Assembly (NCBI RefSeq): GCF_019038435.1 | Contig: NZ_JAGPOX010000030.1 | Location: 1 to 64,000 of the forward strand | DNA: 64,000 nucleotides | Source: Nocardia alni | GTDB lineage: Bacteria; Actinomycetota; Actinomycetes; Mycobacteriales; Mycobacteriaceae | Direction of reading: 5' to 3' | Shown: in pieces, positions 9,157 to 17,276 of the stretch | Layout of the letters: every line of letters starts with the position of its first letter | How positions within the stretch are numbered: position 1 is the stretch's first letter | The notes under the pieces: generated by a model | What the model saw: the letters and a program-made list of their open reading frames with translations, nothing else | Database searches by the model: none | What the model was told of the DNA's origin: nothing | Translations under genes and position numbers: made by a program

Positions 9157-9180
9157 TCTATTGCCACCTCCAGCAATAGA
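9157..9180. promoter_or_regulatory. Inverted repeat in AT-rich region upstream of the P450-mce unit
   Basis: TCTATTGC (9157-9164) and GCAATAGA (9173-9180), perfect 8-bp arms with an 8-nt spacer. It lies in a conspicuously AT-rich part of the 394-bp gap between the P450 (start 8926) and the TetR gene (stop 9321). No gene was recognised in the gap. Operator or cruciform near the P450-mce promoter is an inference. Confidence 0.5.
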
Positions 9181-9320
9181 AATTAAAAATGTCCGGGCAA
9201 TCGAATCACCGCCGATCACCTGAAATTATGAAATGCTCAAATTATCTCATTCGATCGGACGGCCCCGATCAGAAGCACCACCCCCCGACGGAGGGCCGAC
9301 GACGCGGCGCGGTTGCCGTA

Positions 9321-10022
9321 TCAGATTGCGGCGGAGTGCGATCCAGGCTCCGAACGCTGCGAGCGCCGGGTCGTGTCGACCACCGCCTCGACCGCAGAGG
9401 CCACGCCGGACAGCAGTGTCGCATCCGGTTCGTCGCGCCCCTCGACCGCGGCCCGGGCGGCCGGCACGTTGTTTCCGGTCAGGCGGCGCAGGACACGATC
9501 CAGGATCGGCAGCATCTCGGTGATCTCGAGTGTTCCGTCGGCGACCTGCCCGATCAGCGCGAAGGACATATTGACCAGCACCAGCCCGACATCCTCGACA
9601 TACTCCGGGTCCGCACCACCGAAGATCCGGGCGGCCACCGGCAGCACGGCCTCGAAACCCTGCGCGTCCAGTCGCGGGCCGCCGGGCTCCGTGCGGGCGC
9701 GATGGAAGGCCTCCAGCATGCGCGGGTTGCGCTCCCAGGGTTCGAAGACGTGTCGCAGGATCCTCATGAGACCGTCGTGCAGTGTCTCGCCCGGCATCGG
9801 GGGCGAGAGATCGGGGTAGGCGTTGGACGCCATCCAATGTTCGAGCGCCGCGACGATCAACGCGTCGCGGGTGGGGAACAGTTTGTAGACCGTGGCCAGG
9901 GACACATGGGCGCGCCGGGCCACCTCCCGCAGCTGCACTGCGTCGTAACCGTCGCCCAGTAGTAGTTCCAGCACGGCATCGACGATCCGTTTCGGCGCGT
10001 CGCGCCCGACCGCCCTGCTCAT
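9321..10022 (-). CDS. TetR family transcriptional regulator
   Basis: 233 aa. N-terminal TetR HTH (about residues 10-57: AVLELLLGDGYDAVQLREVARRAHVSLATVYKLFPTRDALI), followed by an all-helical ligand-binding domain. Start ATG 10022. It is divergent from the alpha/beta hydrolase operon at 10198, and the 175-bp shared region carries three related GTAAC/GTTAC palindromes, the nearest 10 bp from its start codon. Autorepression and control of the hydrolase-LLM-SDR genes is the natural reading; the ligand is unknown. Confidence 0.93.
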   Translation of the reverse strand: MSRAVGRDAPKRIVDAVLELLLGDGYDAVQLREVARRAHVSLATVYKLFPTRDALIVAALEHWMASNAYPDLSPPMPGETLHDGLMRILRHVFEPWERNPRMLEAFHRARTEPGGPRLDAQGFEAVLPVAARIFGGADPEYVEDVGLVLVNMSFALIGQVADGTLEITEMLPILDRVLRRLTGNNVPAARAAVEGRDEPDATLLSGVASAVEAVVDTTRRSQRSEPGSHSAAI

Positions 10023-10031
10023 CCTTGAACC

Positions 10032-10061
10032 GTAACACGGTTACTACTGTAACCGAGTTAC
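10032..10061. promoter_or_regulatory. Double palindromic operator GTAAC-N3-GTTAC
   Basis: Two copies of GTAAC-NNN-GTTAC, at 10032-10044 (centre ACG) and 10049-10061 (centre CGA), spaced 17 bp centre to centre. A third overlapping palindrome GGTTAC...GTAACC sits between them (10039-10054). Two turns of helix between centres suits cooperative binding of two TetR dimers. It lies directly in front of the TetR start codon. Confidence 0.75.
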
Positions 10062-10137
10062 TACCGAGACACACCCGATTGAGAACATCATTCTCAAACC
10101 CGACAATTGCCCTTCGCCTCGGAGTAGCCTGCCTCAC

Positions 10138-10156
10138 CGGGTAATCGAGTTACCCG
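10138..10156. promoter_or_regulatory. Third copy of the operator, near the hydrolase
   Basis: CGGGTAATCGAGTTACCCG: perfect 7-bp arms CGGGTAA/TTACCCG with a 5-nt centre, containing the same GTAA...GTTAC core as the pair at 10032-10061. It lies 42 bp before the hydrolase start and likely covers that promoter. Confidence 0.7.
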
Positions 10157-10197
10157 TCACGACTCCCGCTGTCGAGAGTCCAGATCTCAGGAGTGAC

Positions 10198-10917
10198 ATG
10201 GCTACATACGTACTGGTGCACGGCGGCGGACACGGCGGCTGGTGCTACCGGAAGGTGACGCGCCTGCTGCGCGAGGCCGGGCACGAGGTGTACGCGCCGA
10301 CCCTGTCGGGCCTGGCCGAACGCGCCCATCTGCGGCTGGCCGGCATCGGCCTGGACACGCACATCCAGGATGTCGCGGCGCTGCTGCACTACGAGGATCT
10401 GCGGGAGGTGATCCTGGTCGGGCACAGCTACGGCGGCATGGTCATCACCGGGGCCGCCGATCGGGCGCGCGAACGCGTCGGACGGCTGGTCTACCTGGAC
10501 GCGGCCAATCCGGTCGACGGCCAGTCGCTGGTGGATGTCGCCGGACCGTACATCGAGGCGACCAGGCCTTTCGGCGAGACCGTCGAGGGTGTCGAGTTGG
10601 TGCTGCTGCCGATGGAGAACGCCGCGGCCTTCTACGGCGTCACCGATCCCGCCGACGCGCGGTGGATGGACGCCAGGCTCACCGCGCATCCGTGGCGCTG
10701 TTTCGAGGACAAACTGCGGCTGAACGACCCCGCGGCGCTCGACACGCTGCCCCAATACCACATCGTGTGCACCTCCACCCTCGCCACGCGCGAGCCGGAC
10801 CTGGTCGAGCGGGCGCGCGCGGCCGGGCGGCTCTGGGATATCGACACCGGGCACGACCTGATGGTCACCGAGCCGGAGGCGGTGACCCGGGCGCTGCTGG
10901 AGATCGCCGCGGCGTAA
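10198..10917 (+). CDS. Alpha/beta hydrolase, EstC/methylesterase-like
   Basis: 239 aa. The N-terminus YVLVHGGGHGGWCYRKV carries the oxyanion HGG motif, and GHSYGG (about residues 82-87) is the nucleophile elbow with Ser84. The late acid/base pair is likely the Asp/His in WDIDTGHDLM. Length and the HGGGHGGWCW-like start resemble the small plant-methylesterase/hydroxynitrile-lyase-like esterases found in actinobacteria. SD GGAG lies in CAGGAGTGAC ahead of ATG 10198. First gene of a rightward run controlled by the divergent TetR. Confidence 0.85.
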   Translation: MATYVLVHGGGHGGWCYRKVTRLLREAGHEVYAPTLSGLAERAHLRLAGIGLDTHIQDVAALLHYEDLREVILVGHSYGGMVITGAADRARERVGRLVYLDAANPVDGQSLVDVAGPYIEATRPFGETVEGVELVLLPMENAAAFYGVTDPADARWMDARLTAHPWRCFEDKLRLNDPAALDTLPQYHIVCTSTLATREPDLVERARAAGRLWDIDTGHDLMVTEPEAVTRALLEIAAA

Positions 10918-10941
10918 CTTTCCACCCGCGCCCGAACGGAA

Positions 10942-10970
10942 ACCGGGTTCTCTTTTCTAGAGAACCCGGT
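10942..10970. promoter_or_regulatory. 11-bp-arm inverted repeat between hydrolase and LLM gene
   Basis: ACCGGGTTCTC (10942-10952) and GAGAACCCGGT (10960-10970), perfect, with spacer TTTTCTA. It lies 24 bp after the hydrolase stop. There is no T-run after the second arm, so it is either an operator (TetR-like, CCGGGTTCTC half) or a hairpin that separates the hydrolase from the next gene. It does not match the GTAAC operator. Confidence 0.6.
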
Positions 10971-11033
10971 ATGATCGAGCGATCGGGCGTGCGCCGGCAG
11001 CAGCGGCGCACCCTCGAACAGAAAGGCAGCGTA

Positions 11034-11966
11034 GTGCGGTTCATCTTCCACTACCCGGAGGTCTCCGGGTACGACGGCGACCTGCTGGACACCGGCCCCC
11101 TCGGTGAGGTCGCGGTCGCCGCCGAACGGGCCGGATTCGACGCGCTGTCGGTGAGCGAGCACCCCGTTCCGGGGGCACGCTGGCTGGGTGCGGGCGGGCA
11201 TCAGACGCTGGATCCCTTCGTGGCGCTGGGCTACGCGGCCGGGGCCACCCAGCGGATCCGGCTGCTCACCAACCTGGCGGTCGTGCCGTACCGCAATCCG
11301 TTCCTGCTCGCCAAGTCGGCCGCGACGCTGGATAAACTCTCCGGCGGGCGCGTGATCCTGGGGCTGGGCGCCGGCTATCAGAAGAGCGAATTCCACTCCC
11401 TGGGAGTCGATTTCGACGAGCGCAACGCACTGTTCGACGAGGCCCTGGACGTACTGCCGCAGCATTGGAGCGGCGAGCCGTTCAGCTACGAGGGACGACA
11501 TTTCAGCGCTCGCGACGCGATCGCCCGGCCGCGACCCGTGCAGGATCCGATACCCATCTGGATCGGCGGAAATTCGGCGCTGAGCCGTCGCCGGGTCGCC
11601 GCACGGGCCCAGGGCTGGATGCCGATGACCGGCGGCGGCGAACTGAACGCCACCGCTCGCACTCCCGAACTCGGCACCGTGCCCCAGCTCGCCGCGAAGA
11701 TCGCCGAAATCCGCTCGGCCGCGGTGCAAGCCGGGCGCGCCGACCATATCGACCTCACGTACTCCTACTCCGATCCCGCGCTCGCGGATCCCGCGGCGGA
11801 GGCCGACCGGCACCGCGAGGCATTCGCCGAATTGAACAAGGCCGGGGTCGACTGGATCCTGGTGTCCTGCCGCAGCGGGGACGCCGCCGCCACATTCGAG
11901 TTCCTCGCCGCATTCGGTGCGACCTATCTGAACTCGAACACTCCGGCATCGACCGCCGCACACTGA
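11034..11966 (+). CDS. LLM class F420-dependent oxidoreductase
   Basis: 310 aa from GTG 11034 (AAAGG 6-10 nt upstream). An in-frame ATG at 10972 would add a 20-residue Arg/Gln-rich leader and lies at the edge of the inverted repeat, so it is less likely. Bacterial luciferase-like TIM barrel: RFIFHYPEV start, ALSVSEHPV, LTNLAVVPYRNPFLLAKSAATLDKLSGGRVILGLGAGY, ending with the substrate-binding half. In actinobacteria these use F420 or FMN; which one is not decidable here. Followed at 11 bp by an SDR, so one operon. Confidence 0.9.
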   Translation: MRFIFHYPEVSGYDGDLLDTGPLGEVAVAAERAGFDALSVSEHPVPGARWLGAGGHQTLDPFVALGYAAGATQRIRLLTNLAVVPYRNPFLLAKSAATLDKLSGGRVILGLGAGYQKSEFHSLGVDFDERNALFDEALDVLPQHWSGEPFSYEGRHFSARDAIARPRPVQDPIPIWIGGNSALSRRRVAARAQGWMPMTGGGELNATARTPELGTVPQLAAKIAEIRSAAVQAGRADHIDLTYSYSDPALADPAAEADRHREAFAELNKAGVDWILVSCRSGDAAATFEFLAAFGATYLNSNTPASTAAH

Positions 11967-11977
11967 AAGGGATCGCC

Positions 11978-12907
11978 ATGGGATGGTTCGAACAACGCAG
12001 CGGGCTGGACGGCACGGTCGCGGTGATCACCGGCGGCGCCGGCGGTCTCGGACGCCAGATCGTGATCGACCTGGTCGCCAACGGGGTTCGCCCGGCCGTG
12101 CTCGACACCGACGCCGAGGCGCTGGCGGCGCTGGAGGCCACGCTGGCCGAGACCGCCAGGGAGAACGGACAGGCCGGGTCCGATGTCCTCCTGCGGGTCG
12201 GCGACGCCCGCGACGCCGACACCATGACGAGCCTGTTCACCGCCGTCGACGAGCGCTGGGGACGACTGGACACGCTGGTCAACATCGTCGGCGGCACGTT
12301 CCGCGCCCCGTTCACCGACACCAGCCCGAACGCCTGGAATGCCTTGCTGCGCATGAACTTGACGCACGTGTTCCAGGCATGCTCGCTGGCGATCCCCCGC
12401 ATGCGCGCGGGCGGGCGCGGCGGCAGCATCGTCAACATCACCACGATCGAGGCGCATCGCGCCGCACCCGGCTACGCGGTGTACTCGGCGGCGAAGGCGG
12501 CCGTGACACAGTTCGCCCGCACACTCGCGGTGGAACTGGCGCCCGACGGCATCCGGATCAACAACGTGGCACCGGATTTCGTCCCCACGCCGGGCCTGCA
12601 GCGCATGGCCGTCGAGCTGAACTCCGATCAGGCGTTGCTCGACCCGGTAGGCGTGCGTGTGGCCATCCCGATGGGCCGGCCCGGAACGCCCGCCGACATC
12701 GCGGGCGGTGTGGTGTTCCTGGCTTCGAACCTGTCGAGCTACCTCACCGGCACCACCCTGCACCCCGACGGCGGCACCTCGGCCTCGGCCGGCTGGTTCA
12801 ACTGGCCGGAGGAAGGCTGGGCCAACCACGCGCCGCTACACCTGCTTCGCGACGGCGACCGCCCGGCGGCGGCCTCCACCGAAAGGCTTGTGGAAGAGTC
12901 GATATGA
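11978..12907 (+). CDS. SDR family NAD(P)-dependent oxidoreductase
   Basis: 309 aa from ATG 11978 with SD GAAAGGG. Rossmann motif TGGAGGLG (about 20-27), NNAG-position variant NIVGG, catalytic Ser/Thr region IVNITTIE and YSAAK (Tyr/Lys). The C-terminus carries an extra segment GWFNWPEEGWANHAPLHLLRD beyond the typical SDR end at about 260 residues. Downstream gene overlaps by 4 nt. Acts with the preceding LLM enzyme on an unknown substrate. Confidence 0.9.
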   Translation: MGWFEQRSGLDGTVAVITGGAGGLGRQIVIDLVANGVRPAVLDTDAEALAALEATLAETARENGQAGSDVLLRVGDARDADTMTSLFTAVDERWGRLDTLVNIVGGTFRAPFTDTSPNAWNALLRMNLTHVFQACSLAIPRMRAGGRGGSIVNITTIEAHRAAPGYAVYSAAKAAVTQFARTLAVELAPDGIRINNVAPDFVPTPGLQRMAVELNSDQALLDPVGVRVAIPMGRPGTPADIAGGVVFLASNLSSYLTGTTLHPDGGTSASAGWFNWPEEGWANHAPLHLLRDGDRPAAASTERLVEESI

Positions 12908-13326
12908 ACGCGACGACCACCGAAACCCGACCGCTGCTGCCGGATTGGCACGCGCTCTACGCAGCGATCACCTCCGGCGCCGAGCACGCCGCGGGAGAAC
13001 ACCCGGTGATCCACCTCGCGCACGCCCTGGCCATGTCCTATCGCGCACCGTTACTGGACGATCCGCAGCTGGTGGCCCGGCAGCGCGCCGAATACTCACT
13101 GATGATCGACGCCTGGATCACGCGGGGCGCGCACCACTCGCCCGCCGGCCCCTCGATCGGTTCCTACGTCGACCAGATGGCCTGCCTGGCCATCGAGGCC
13201 GAACGCCTGCTCATCACCGACGGGCCGGTCGGGGAGCCGCTGTTGCGCGCCTGGTGGAACCTCGCCGCCCTCGCGGCGGGCTGGGCCGAGCTGACCGCCG
13301 ACCTGGTCGCCCCGTACCACGTATGA
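12904..13326 (+). CDS. Small conserved protein, DUF4254-like
   Basis: 140 aa. ATG 12904 overlaps the SDR stop (ATGA). No membrane segment or signal. Helical protein with RQRAEYSLMIDAWI, SIGSYVDQMACLAIEAERLL and LRAWWNLAALAAGWAELTADLV, an arrangement resembling nocardial DUF4254 proteins. The family name is from memory of the pattern and not certain; no function known. Last gene of the operon, convergent with the next TetR. Confidence 0.7.
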   Translation: MNATTTETRPLLPDWHALYAAITSGAEHAAGEHPVIHLAHALAMSYRAPLLDDPQLVARQRAEYSLMIDAWITRGAHHSPAGPSIGSYVDQMACLAIEAERLLITDGPVGEPLLRAWWNLAALAAGWAELTADLVAPYHV

Positions 13327-13352
13327 CACTCGAATCTCGCTGACACGAAAGA

Positions 13353-13955
13353 TCATTCGTCCAGCCGGAACAACCGCCGCGTCAGGCTCAGCAGATGGCC
13401 GCGCAGGGTGTCGTCGTCCAGCTCCGCGACTACCGGGTGTATGGCCGCACCGCCGATCGCCGCCGCCATCATCGCGGCCTGCACGCGCATATCGGTATCG
13501 GGCTCGGCGCCCGCGAGCACGGCGAACAGCCGCTCCATCAGCCACGCGAACGGCTCGTACTCGGCCAGGAACCGGATCATCACCGGATCGCCCTGCAGCA
13601 CACCGACCAGATTCCGGCGGCGGACCGCCAGATCGACCACATCGGTGAGCAGAACCTCCCGCGCCCGCACATCGCTGTCCTGCGCCTCGGCGGCGGCGAC
13701 CGCGGCCTCCAGCCACGACAGTTCGATCTCCGCGACCGCCAGGACGATCTCGTCCTTGGTCCGGAACTGGTGATAGACAGCGGCTTTCGTGACGCCGAGG
13801 GCGTCGGCGATCATTTGCAGCGACGTACCGCTCACTCCGCGTTCGGAGAACAGGGTGAGGGCGGTATCCGCGGTGCGGCGCTGCGCGGCGGTGTATCGGC
13901 GCGAGGTCAGCGGCTCGCCGGTCGCCTCGCCCACACTGTCGTCCGCCGAGCTCAT
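13353..13955 (-). CDS. TetR family transcriptional regulator
   Basis: 200 aa from ATG 13955; the longer frame (to 14081) would run across a perfect palindrome and is not favoured. TetR HTH about residues 20-67 (LTLFSERGVSGTSLQMIADALGVTKAAVYHQFRTKDEI). Divergent from the membrane-protein operon beginning at 14100; the palindrome CTAGCCGATCGGCTAG lies between them, consistent with repression of both directions. Confidence 0.93.
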   Translation of the reverse strand: MSSADDSVGEATGEPLTSRRYTAAQRRTADTALTLFSERGVSGTSLQMIADALGVTKAAVYHQFRTKDEIVLAVAEIELSWLEAAVAAAEAQDSDVRAREVLLTDVVDLAVRRRNLVGVLQGDPVMIRFLAEYEPFAWLMERLFAVLAGAEPDTDMRVQAAMMAAAIGGAAIHPVVAELDDDTLRGHLLSLTRRLFRLDE

Positions 13956-14028
13956 GTGAGCGAGGATAGCCGACCGTGGGTAGCCCCTTCCATTTCCGGA
14001 GAATGTCGTTACCATTCGAGGGACCACA

Positions 14029-14044
14029 CTAGCCGATCGGCTAG
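14029..14044. promoter_or_regulatory. Perfect 16-bp palindrome, probable TetR operator
   Basis: CTAGCCGATCGGCTAG is a perfect palindrome, 74 bp from the TetR start and 56 bp from the start of the first membrane protein. Typical size and position for a TetR-family operator in a divergent promoter. Confidence 0.75.
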
Positions 14045-14099
14045 CCTCAGCATCATGGTGAGCGATCACCAAGGCCGCCACGCGGCCCCGGAGGTGTCC

Positions 14100-14849
14100 A
14101 TGACCGCCAATTCCCCCGCCCCATCACCGGAAACCGGTGAGCTGATCCTGCTGTGGACGCTACCCGTCCTGGCCGTGCTGTGGATCTCCGCGTTCTTCCT
14201 GTTCCCGGGGTTCACGCATCCGATGTCTCCGGCGCTGTCGGCGGATCAGGTCGCCGAGTTCTATCGAAATCCGGCCAATCTCACCAGGATTCGGTACAGC
14301 ATGGTCGTATTCAACTGGTTCGGCGTTGGTTTGATCCCGCTGCTGACGCTGCTGGTCATGCAGATCCGCCGGATGGCGCACCGCACACCCATCTTCTCCT
14401 ACGCCCTGCTGTGCTGCACCGCGGGCGGGCCGACGATGTTCCTGGTCGCGAACCTCTTCTGGTTGGTCGCGGCGTTCCGTCCGGAGCGGGATCCGGCACT
14501 CACGCAGTTGCTCAACGATCTGGCGTGGGTCACCTTCAGCGGCGGGGTGCCGTTCCTGGTCGCGCAGAGCGTCGTGCTGGCGCTGGCGATCTACCTCGAC
14601 AGGCAGGCTCAGCCCGTATTCCGGCCCTGGGTGGCGCATTTCAACGTGCTCGTCGCCGTTGCCCTCACGCCGGCGGCCTTCGTGGGGCTCGCGCTGAGCG
14701 GGCCCATGGCCTGGAACGGGCTGTTTCCGTTCTGGGTCAAGAACATCGCGATCGGCGTGTGGATCGTCGTCATGGGAGTCGTTCTGGCGCGGGTGATCTA
14801 TCGGCGGCGAGCCGGGGAACCGGCCCCGCATATGGCGGTAATCGCATGA
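14100..14849 (+). CDS. Six-TM membrane protein, first of a paralogous pair
   Basis: 249 aa from ATG 14100 with GGAGG 6 nt upstream; an upstream in-frame ATG at 14055 is possible but lacks an SD. Six predicted TM segments (about 17-40, 63-85, 99-127, 140-165, 173-196, 208-230). Not a family I can name. Near the last helix it carries GPMAWNGL, which recurs as GPLAWNGL in the next gene, so the two are paralogues. First of a four-gene overlapping operon ending with oxidase subunit III/IV-like genes; a role in assembling or anchoring a membrane redox complex is inference. Confidence 0.8.
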   Translation: MTANSPAPSPETGELILLWTLPVLAVLWISAFFLFPGFTHPMSPALSADQVAEFYRNPANLTRIRYSMVVFNWFGVGLIPLLTLLVMQIRRMAHRTPIFSYALLCCTAGGPTMFLVANLFWLVAAFRPERDPALTQLLNDLAWVTFSGGVPFLVAQSVVLALAIYLDRQAQPVFRPWVAHFNVLVAVALTPAAFVGLALSGPMAWNGLFPFWVKNIAIGVWIVVMGVVLARVIYRRRAGEPAPHMAVIA

Positions 14850-15646
14850 GTACTGTTGCGGCAGAGCCGGTTACCATCCCTACCGGCCTGCGCGGGTTCG
14901 CCTGGCAGTGCCGGAACAATCCGAAGCGGGAACTGTGGTTCGCGTGGTGGTCGCAGATCGCCTTCTACAGCGTGTTCACCCTGTCGTTCTTCGTGCTCAC
15001 CCGTACCCAGCCGCCGGAGAGCCCGGACTGGTCGGCCCAGCGGGTGGCGCAGTGGACCGCCGGCCACCACGACGGGCTGATCGTCGGGTTCGCGCTGATC
15101 TTCCTGGTCGGCGGGTTCACCTCGCTGAACAACGCGCTGATCGCCTATTCGATGCGGCGCATGTCGGTCAGCCGCGCGTTCGCCTACTCCTATCTGCTGA
15201 TGTACGCCCTGGCCGCGGTGCCCGGCATGCTGCTGATGTGCCTCGCGTTCACCGTCGCGGCGATGCGGCCCGGCCGCGAACCGCGCCTGCAGCTCTGGCT
15301 CTACGATTTCGGGTTTCTGTCCTTCGTCGGCACGATGGGCGTATTCCTGCTCGGGTCGCTGATCTGGATGCTCGCGATCCTGCTGGACCGAAACGGCGTG
15401 TTTCCCAAGTGGTTCGGCTACCTGAACCTGTGCAACGCGCTGACCGAGATCGTGGTCTCCCCCGCGTGGGTGTTCAGGCACGGCCCGCTGGCATGGAACG
15501 GGTTGATCGCCTGGTGGATCGATATGGTCGTCTTCGCCATCTACACCGGCGCGTTCATCATGCTGTTGCGCGCCATGATCGGGCGCGAGGACTTCGGTGA
15601 CGGACCGCTGCCGCCGCACGCCGAACCCGCCGAGGTGACGCGATGA
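14846..15646 (+). CDS. Six-TM membrane protein, second of the paralogous pair
   Basis: 266 aa. ATG 14846 overlaps the upstream stop (ATGA). Six TM segments (about 31-52, 73-98, 108-132, 152-178, 190-212, 220-245). Shares the GPLAWNGL motif and helix order with the preceding protein. Unrecognised family. Overlaps the next gene by 4 nt as well, so stoichiometric expression with the subunit III-like protein is likely. Confidence 0.8.
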   Translation: MSTVAAEPVTIPTGLRGFAWQCRNNPKRELWFAWWSQIAFYSVFTLSFFVLTRTQPPESPDWSAQRVAQWTAGHHDGLIVGFALIFLVGGFTSLNNALIAYSMRRMSVSRAFAYSYLLMYALAAVPGMLLMCLAFTVAAMRPGREPRLQLWLYDFGFLSFVGTMGVFLLGSLIWMLAILLDRNGVFPKWFGYLNLCNALTEIVVSPAWVFRHGPLAWNGLIAWWIDMVVFAIYTGAFIMLLRAMIGREDFGDGPLPPHAEPAEVTR

Positions 15647-16224
15647 GCACGACCACCGAAAAGCGTAGTGAACCAGCACGATCCGTGCCGGGCCAGCCGG
15701 ACATGTGGTTCTTCGTCCTGTTCGAGACGCTGGTCTTCACCAGCTATCTGGCGGTGTACCTGTTCAATCGCACCCAGCATCCCGAACAGTTCCTGCGCGC
15801 GCAGTCCCATCTGAGCCTGTCGGCAGGAGTGTTCAACACCATTGTGCTGCTGACCAGTTCGTGGGCAGTGGCCCGCTGCGTGCAATCCGCCCGTGCGGGA
15901 GCCTGGGCGGCGGCGATGCGTCACGCGACGCTCACCGGGCTGCTCGGCGTGGTGTTCCTCGTGTCCAAGATCCTCGAATGGGTGCGTGCTGCCCGGCAGG
16001 GATACGGGTTCACCAACGACGAATTCTTCTCGTACTACTACTTTCTCACCGCGATCCACGCCCTGCACCTGCTGATCGGCTTCGTCGCCGTCGGCGTCAT
16101 CGTCTATCAGCTCCGCAGCCCGGCCCGGCGCTCCCTGCGGCTGATCGAGACGGCCGCCACCTACTGGCACACGGTCGACTACCTGTGGATCGTCATCTTC
16201 GCCCTGCTCTACATCGTAAGGTGA
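15643..16224 (+). CDS. Heme-copper oxidase subunit III-like protein (NorE/CoxC-type)
   Basis: 193 aa, five TM helices. Subunit III signatures: N-terminal PGQPDMWFFVLFETLVF, the KILEWVRAA segment, TAIHALHLLIG, and the C-terminal TYWHTVDYLWIVIFALLY. Length around 190-200 aa is the five-helix form seen in NorE and actinobacterial CtaE, which lack the first two helices of mitochondrial COX3. No subunit I or II lies nearby. ATG 15643 overlaps the upstream stop. Confidence 0.88.
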   Translation: MSTTTEKRSEPARSVPGQPDMWFFVLFETLVFTSYLAVYLFNRTQHPEQFLRAQSHLSLSAGVFNTIVLLTSSWAVARCVQSARAGAWAAAMRHATLTGLLGVVFLVSKILEWVRAARQGYGFTNDEFFSYYYFLTAIHALHLLIGFVAVGVIVYQLRSPARRSLRLIETAATYWHTVDYLWIVIFALLYIVR

Positions 16225-16230
16225 AATCCT

Positions 16231-16509
16231 TTGCGCACCAGACTCTTCACCGCGTGGGTCGTACTGACCACCATCACACTCGTCTACCTGTGGGTGGATG
16301 CGGGTGACAGCGGCGGCGCCCGGGTGCCGAACACCGTGATCACCACGGTCGTCATCCTGATGGCAACCATCAAGGTGCGCATCGTCTTTCGCGAGTTCAT
16401 GACGGTCCGGGCCGCACCCACCCTGCTGCGCCGCCTGACCGACCTGTGGGTGCTGTTAATTGCCGCGGCGCTGCTGGGCAGCTATTACGCCGGGTTGGCT
16501 ATGCGGTAG
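16231..16509 (+). CDS. Cytochrome c oxidase subunit IV-like small membrane protein (NorF-like)
   Basis: 92 aa from TTG 16231; AAGGTG lies 8 nt upstream and overlaps the stop of the preceding gene. Three TM helices (about 7-24, 33-52, 67-89), with TVVILMATIKVRIVFREFM typical of the prokaryotic COX4/NorF small-subunit family. Genes of this type usually follow a subunit III gene, as here. No T-rich terminator recognised after it. Confidence 0.8.
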   Translation: MRTRLFTAWVVLTTITLVYLWVDAGDSGGARVPNTVITTVVILMATIKVRIVFREFMTVRAAPTLLRRLTDLWVLLIAAALLGSYYAGLAMR

Positions 16510-16880
16510 AGGAGATTCGAATCCACGCGCCGGGCTCCGCGTCATACCCGCAACCGCAGCCGACCCAGCATCGGAACTCCGCCCAGCACATATAACCTCG
16601 GCACAGCGAGTATCCCTTCACCGCACTCGACCGGGCCGTCGAAGCCGGTGATCACGAGGCCTTCTGGGTGGCGGGCCTGACACGACGTCGTGCTGCGCGG
16701 CTCCGGCAACGGCAGAGCCGCCGACACCGTCGCCTCGCTGCGAGCGACGACGGCGCTACTCGGCCCTCCGACCAGGCGCTCACTCACCGACTCGGAATAT
16801 ACGTATCGCCCGGCGCGCCGAAGTATCGACGAGTCGTGCCGGGATGCGAGCCGACCGTGGACGTCACGGACCGGCACAGC
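16510..16880. other. 371-bp gap without a convincing gene
   Basis: No gene is supported. A plus-strand stretch around 16612-16690 translates to a plausible-looking fragment (YPFTALDRAVEAGDHEAFW...), which may be a remnant of a lost gene, but it has no start and runs into Arg-rich shadow sequence. A T-arm-like GATTCGAATCC (16514-16524) has no tRNA around it. Confidence 0.5.
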
Positions 16881-17276
16881 TCAGTGTGCCTGGAACCCGC
16901 TCACCGCCGGATGCGCCTCACCGATCTCCACGGCAGCCCGGTCCTGGAAGAAACCGAGGTGATCACGCAGGATCTCGACCTCCGGGTACGGCTCGCGGTA
17001 TTCCCACGCCACGGGTTCGGTCGCGTCGGCGAGCCGCCAGTAGCTCGCCTGCCCCTTGAACGGGCACCGGGACGTGTCGTCGGCGGTGACCAGGTCCTCG
17101 GAGCGCACGTCGGCGCGGGGCAGGTACAGCACGATGCCGTGGTTCTGCTCGGCGACCAGCAGGGCGCTGGTCGAGTCGGCCAGCAGCCGATCGCCGACGC
17201 TCACCCGCACCCGATTGCGGATGCGATGCACATCGATGCGGTAGTCGGGCCACTCGACCCAGCCAGAGGTTTCCAT
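16881..17276 (-). CDS. DUF427 domain protein
   Basis: 131 aa from ATG 17276, preceded by AGGAGAG; the upstream extension to 17513 is not family-like. DUF427 features: VRVSVGDRLLADSTSALLVAE in the first half, and the RCPFKGQASYW and AWEYREPYPEVEILRDHLGFF motifs in the second. The family is small, cytosolic and without an assigned biochemical function. It stands alone: a 258-bp gap separates it from the TetR gene upstream. Confidence 0.9.
   Translation of the reverse strand: METSGWVEWPDYRIDVHRIRNRVRVSVGDRLLADSTSALLVAEQNHGIVLYLPRADVRSEDLVTADDTSRCPFKGQASYWRLADATEPVAWEYREPYPEVEILRDHLGFFQDRAAVEIGEAHPAVSGFQAH

Noticed and set aside
16514..16524. tRNA T-arm-like GATTCGAATCC after the subunit IV gene
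   Set aside because: No acceptor, D-arm or anticodon stem can be built around it, so neither a tRNA nor a tRNA-type attachment site is supported.
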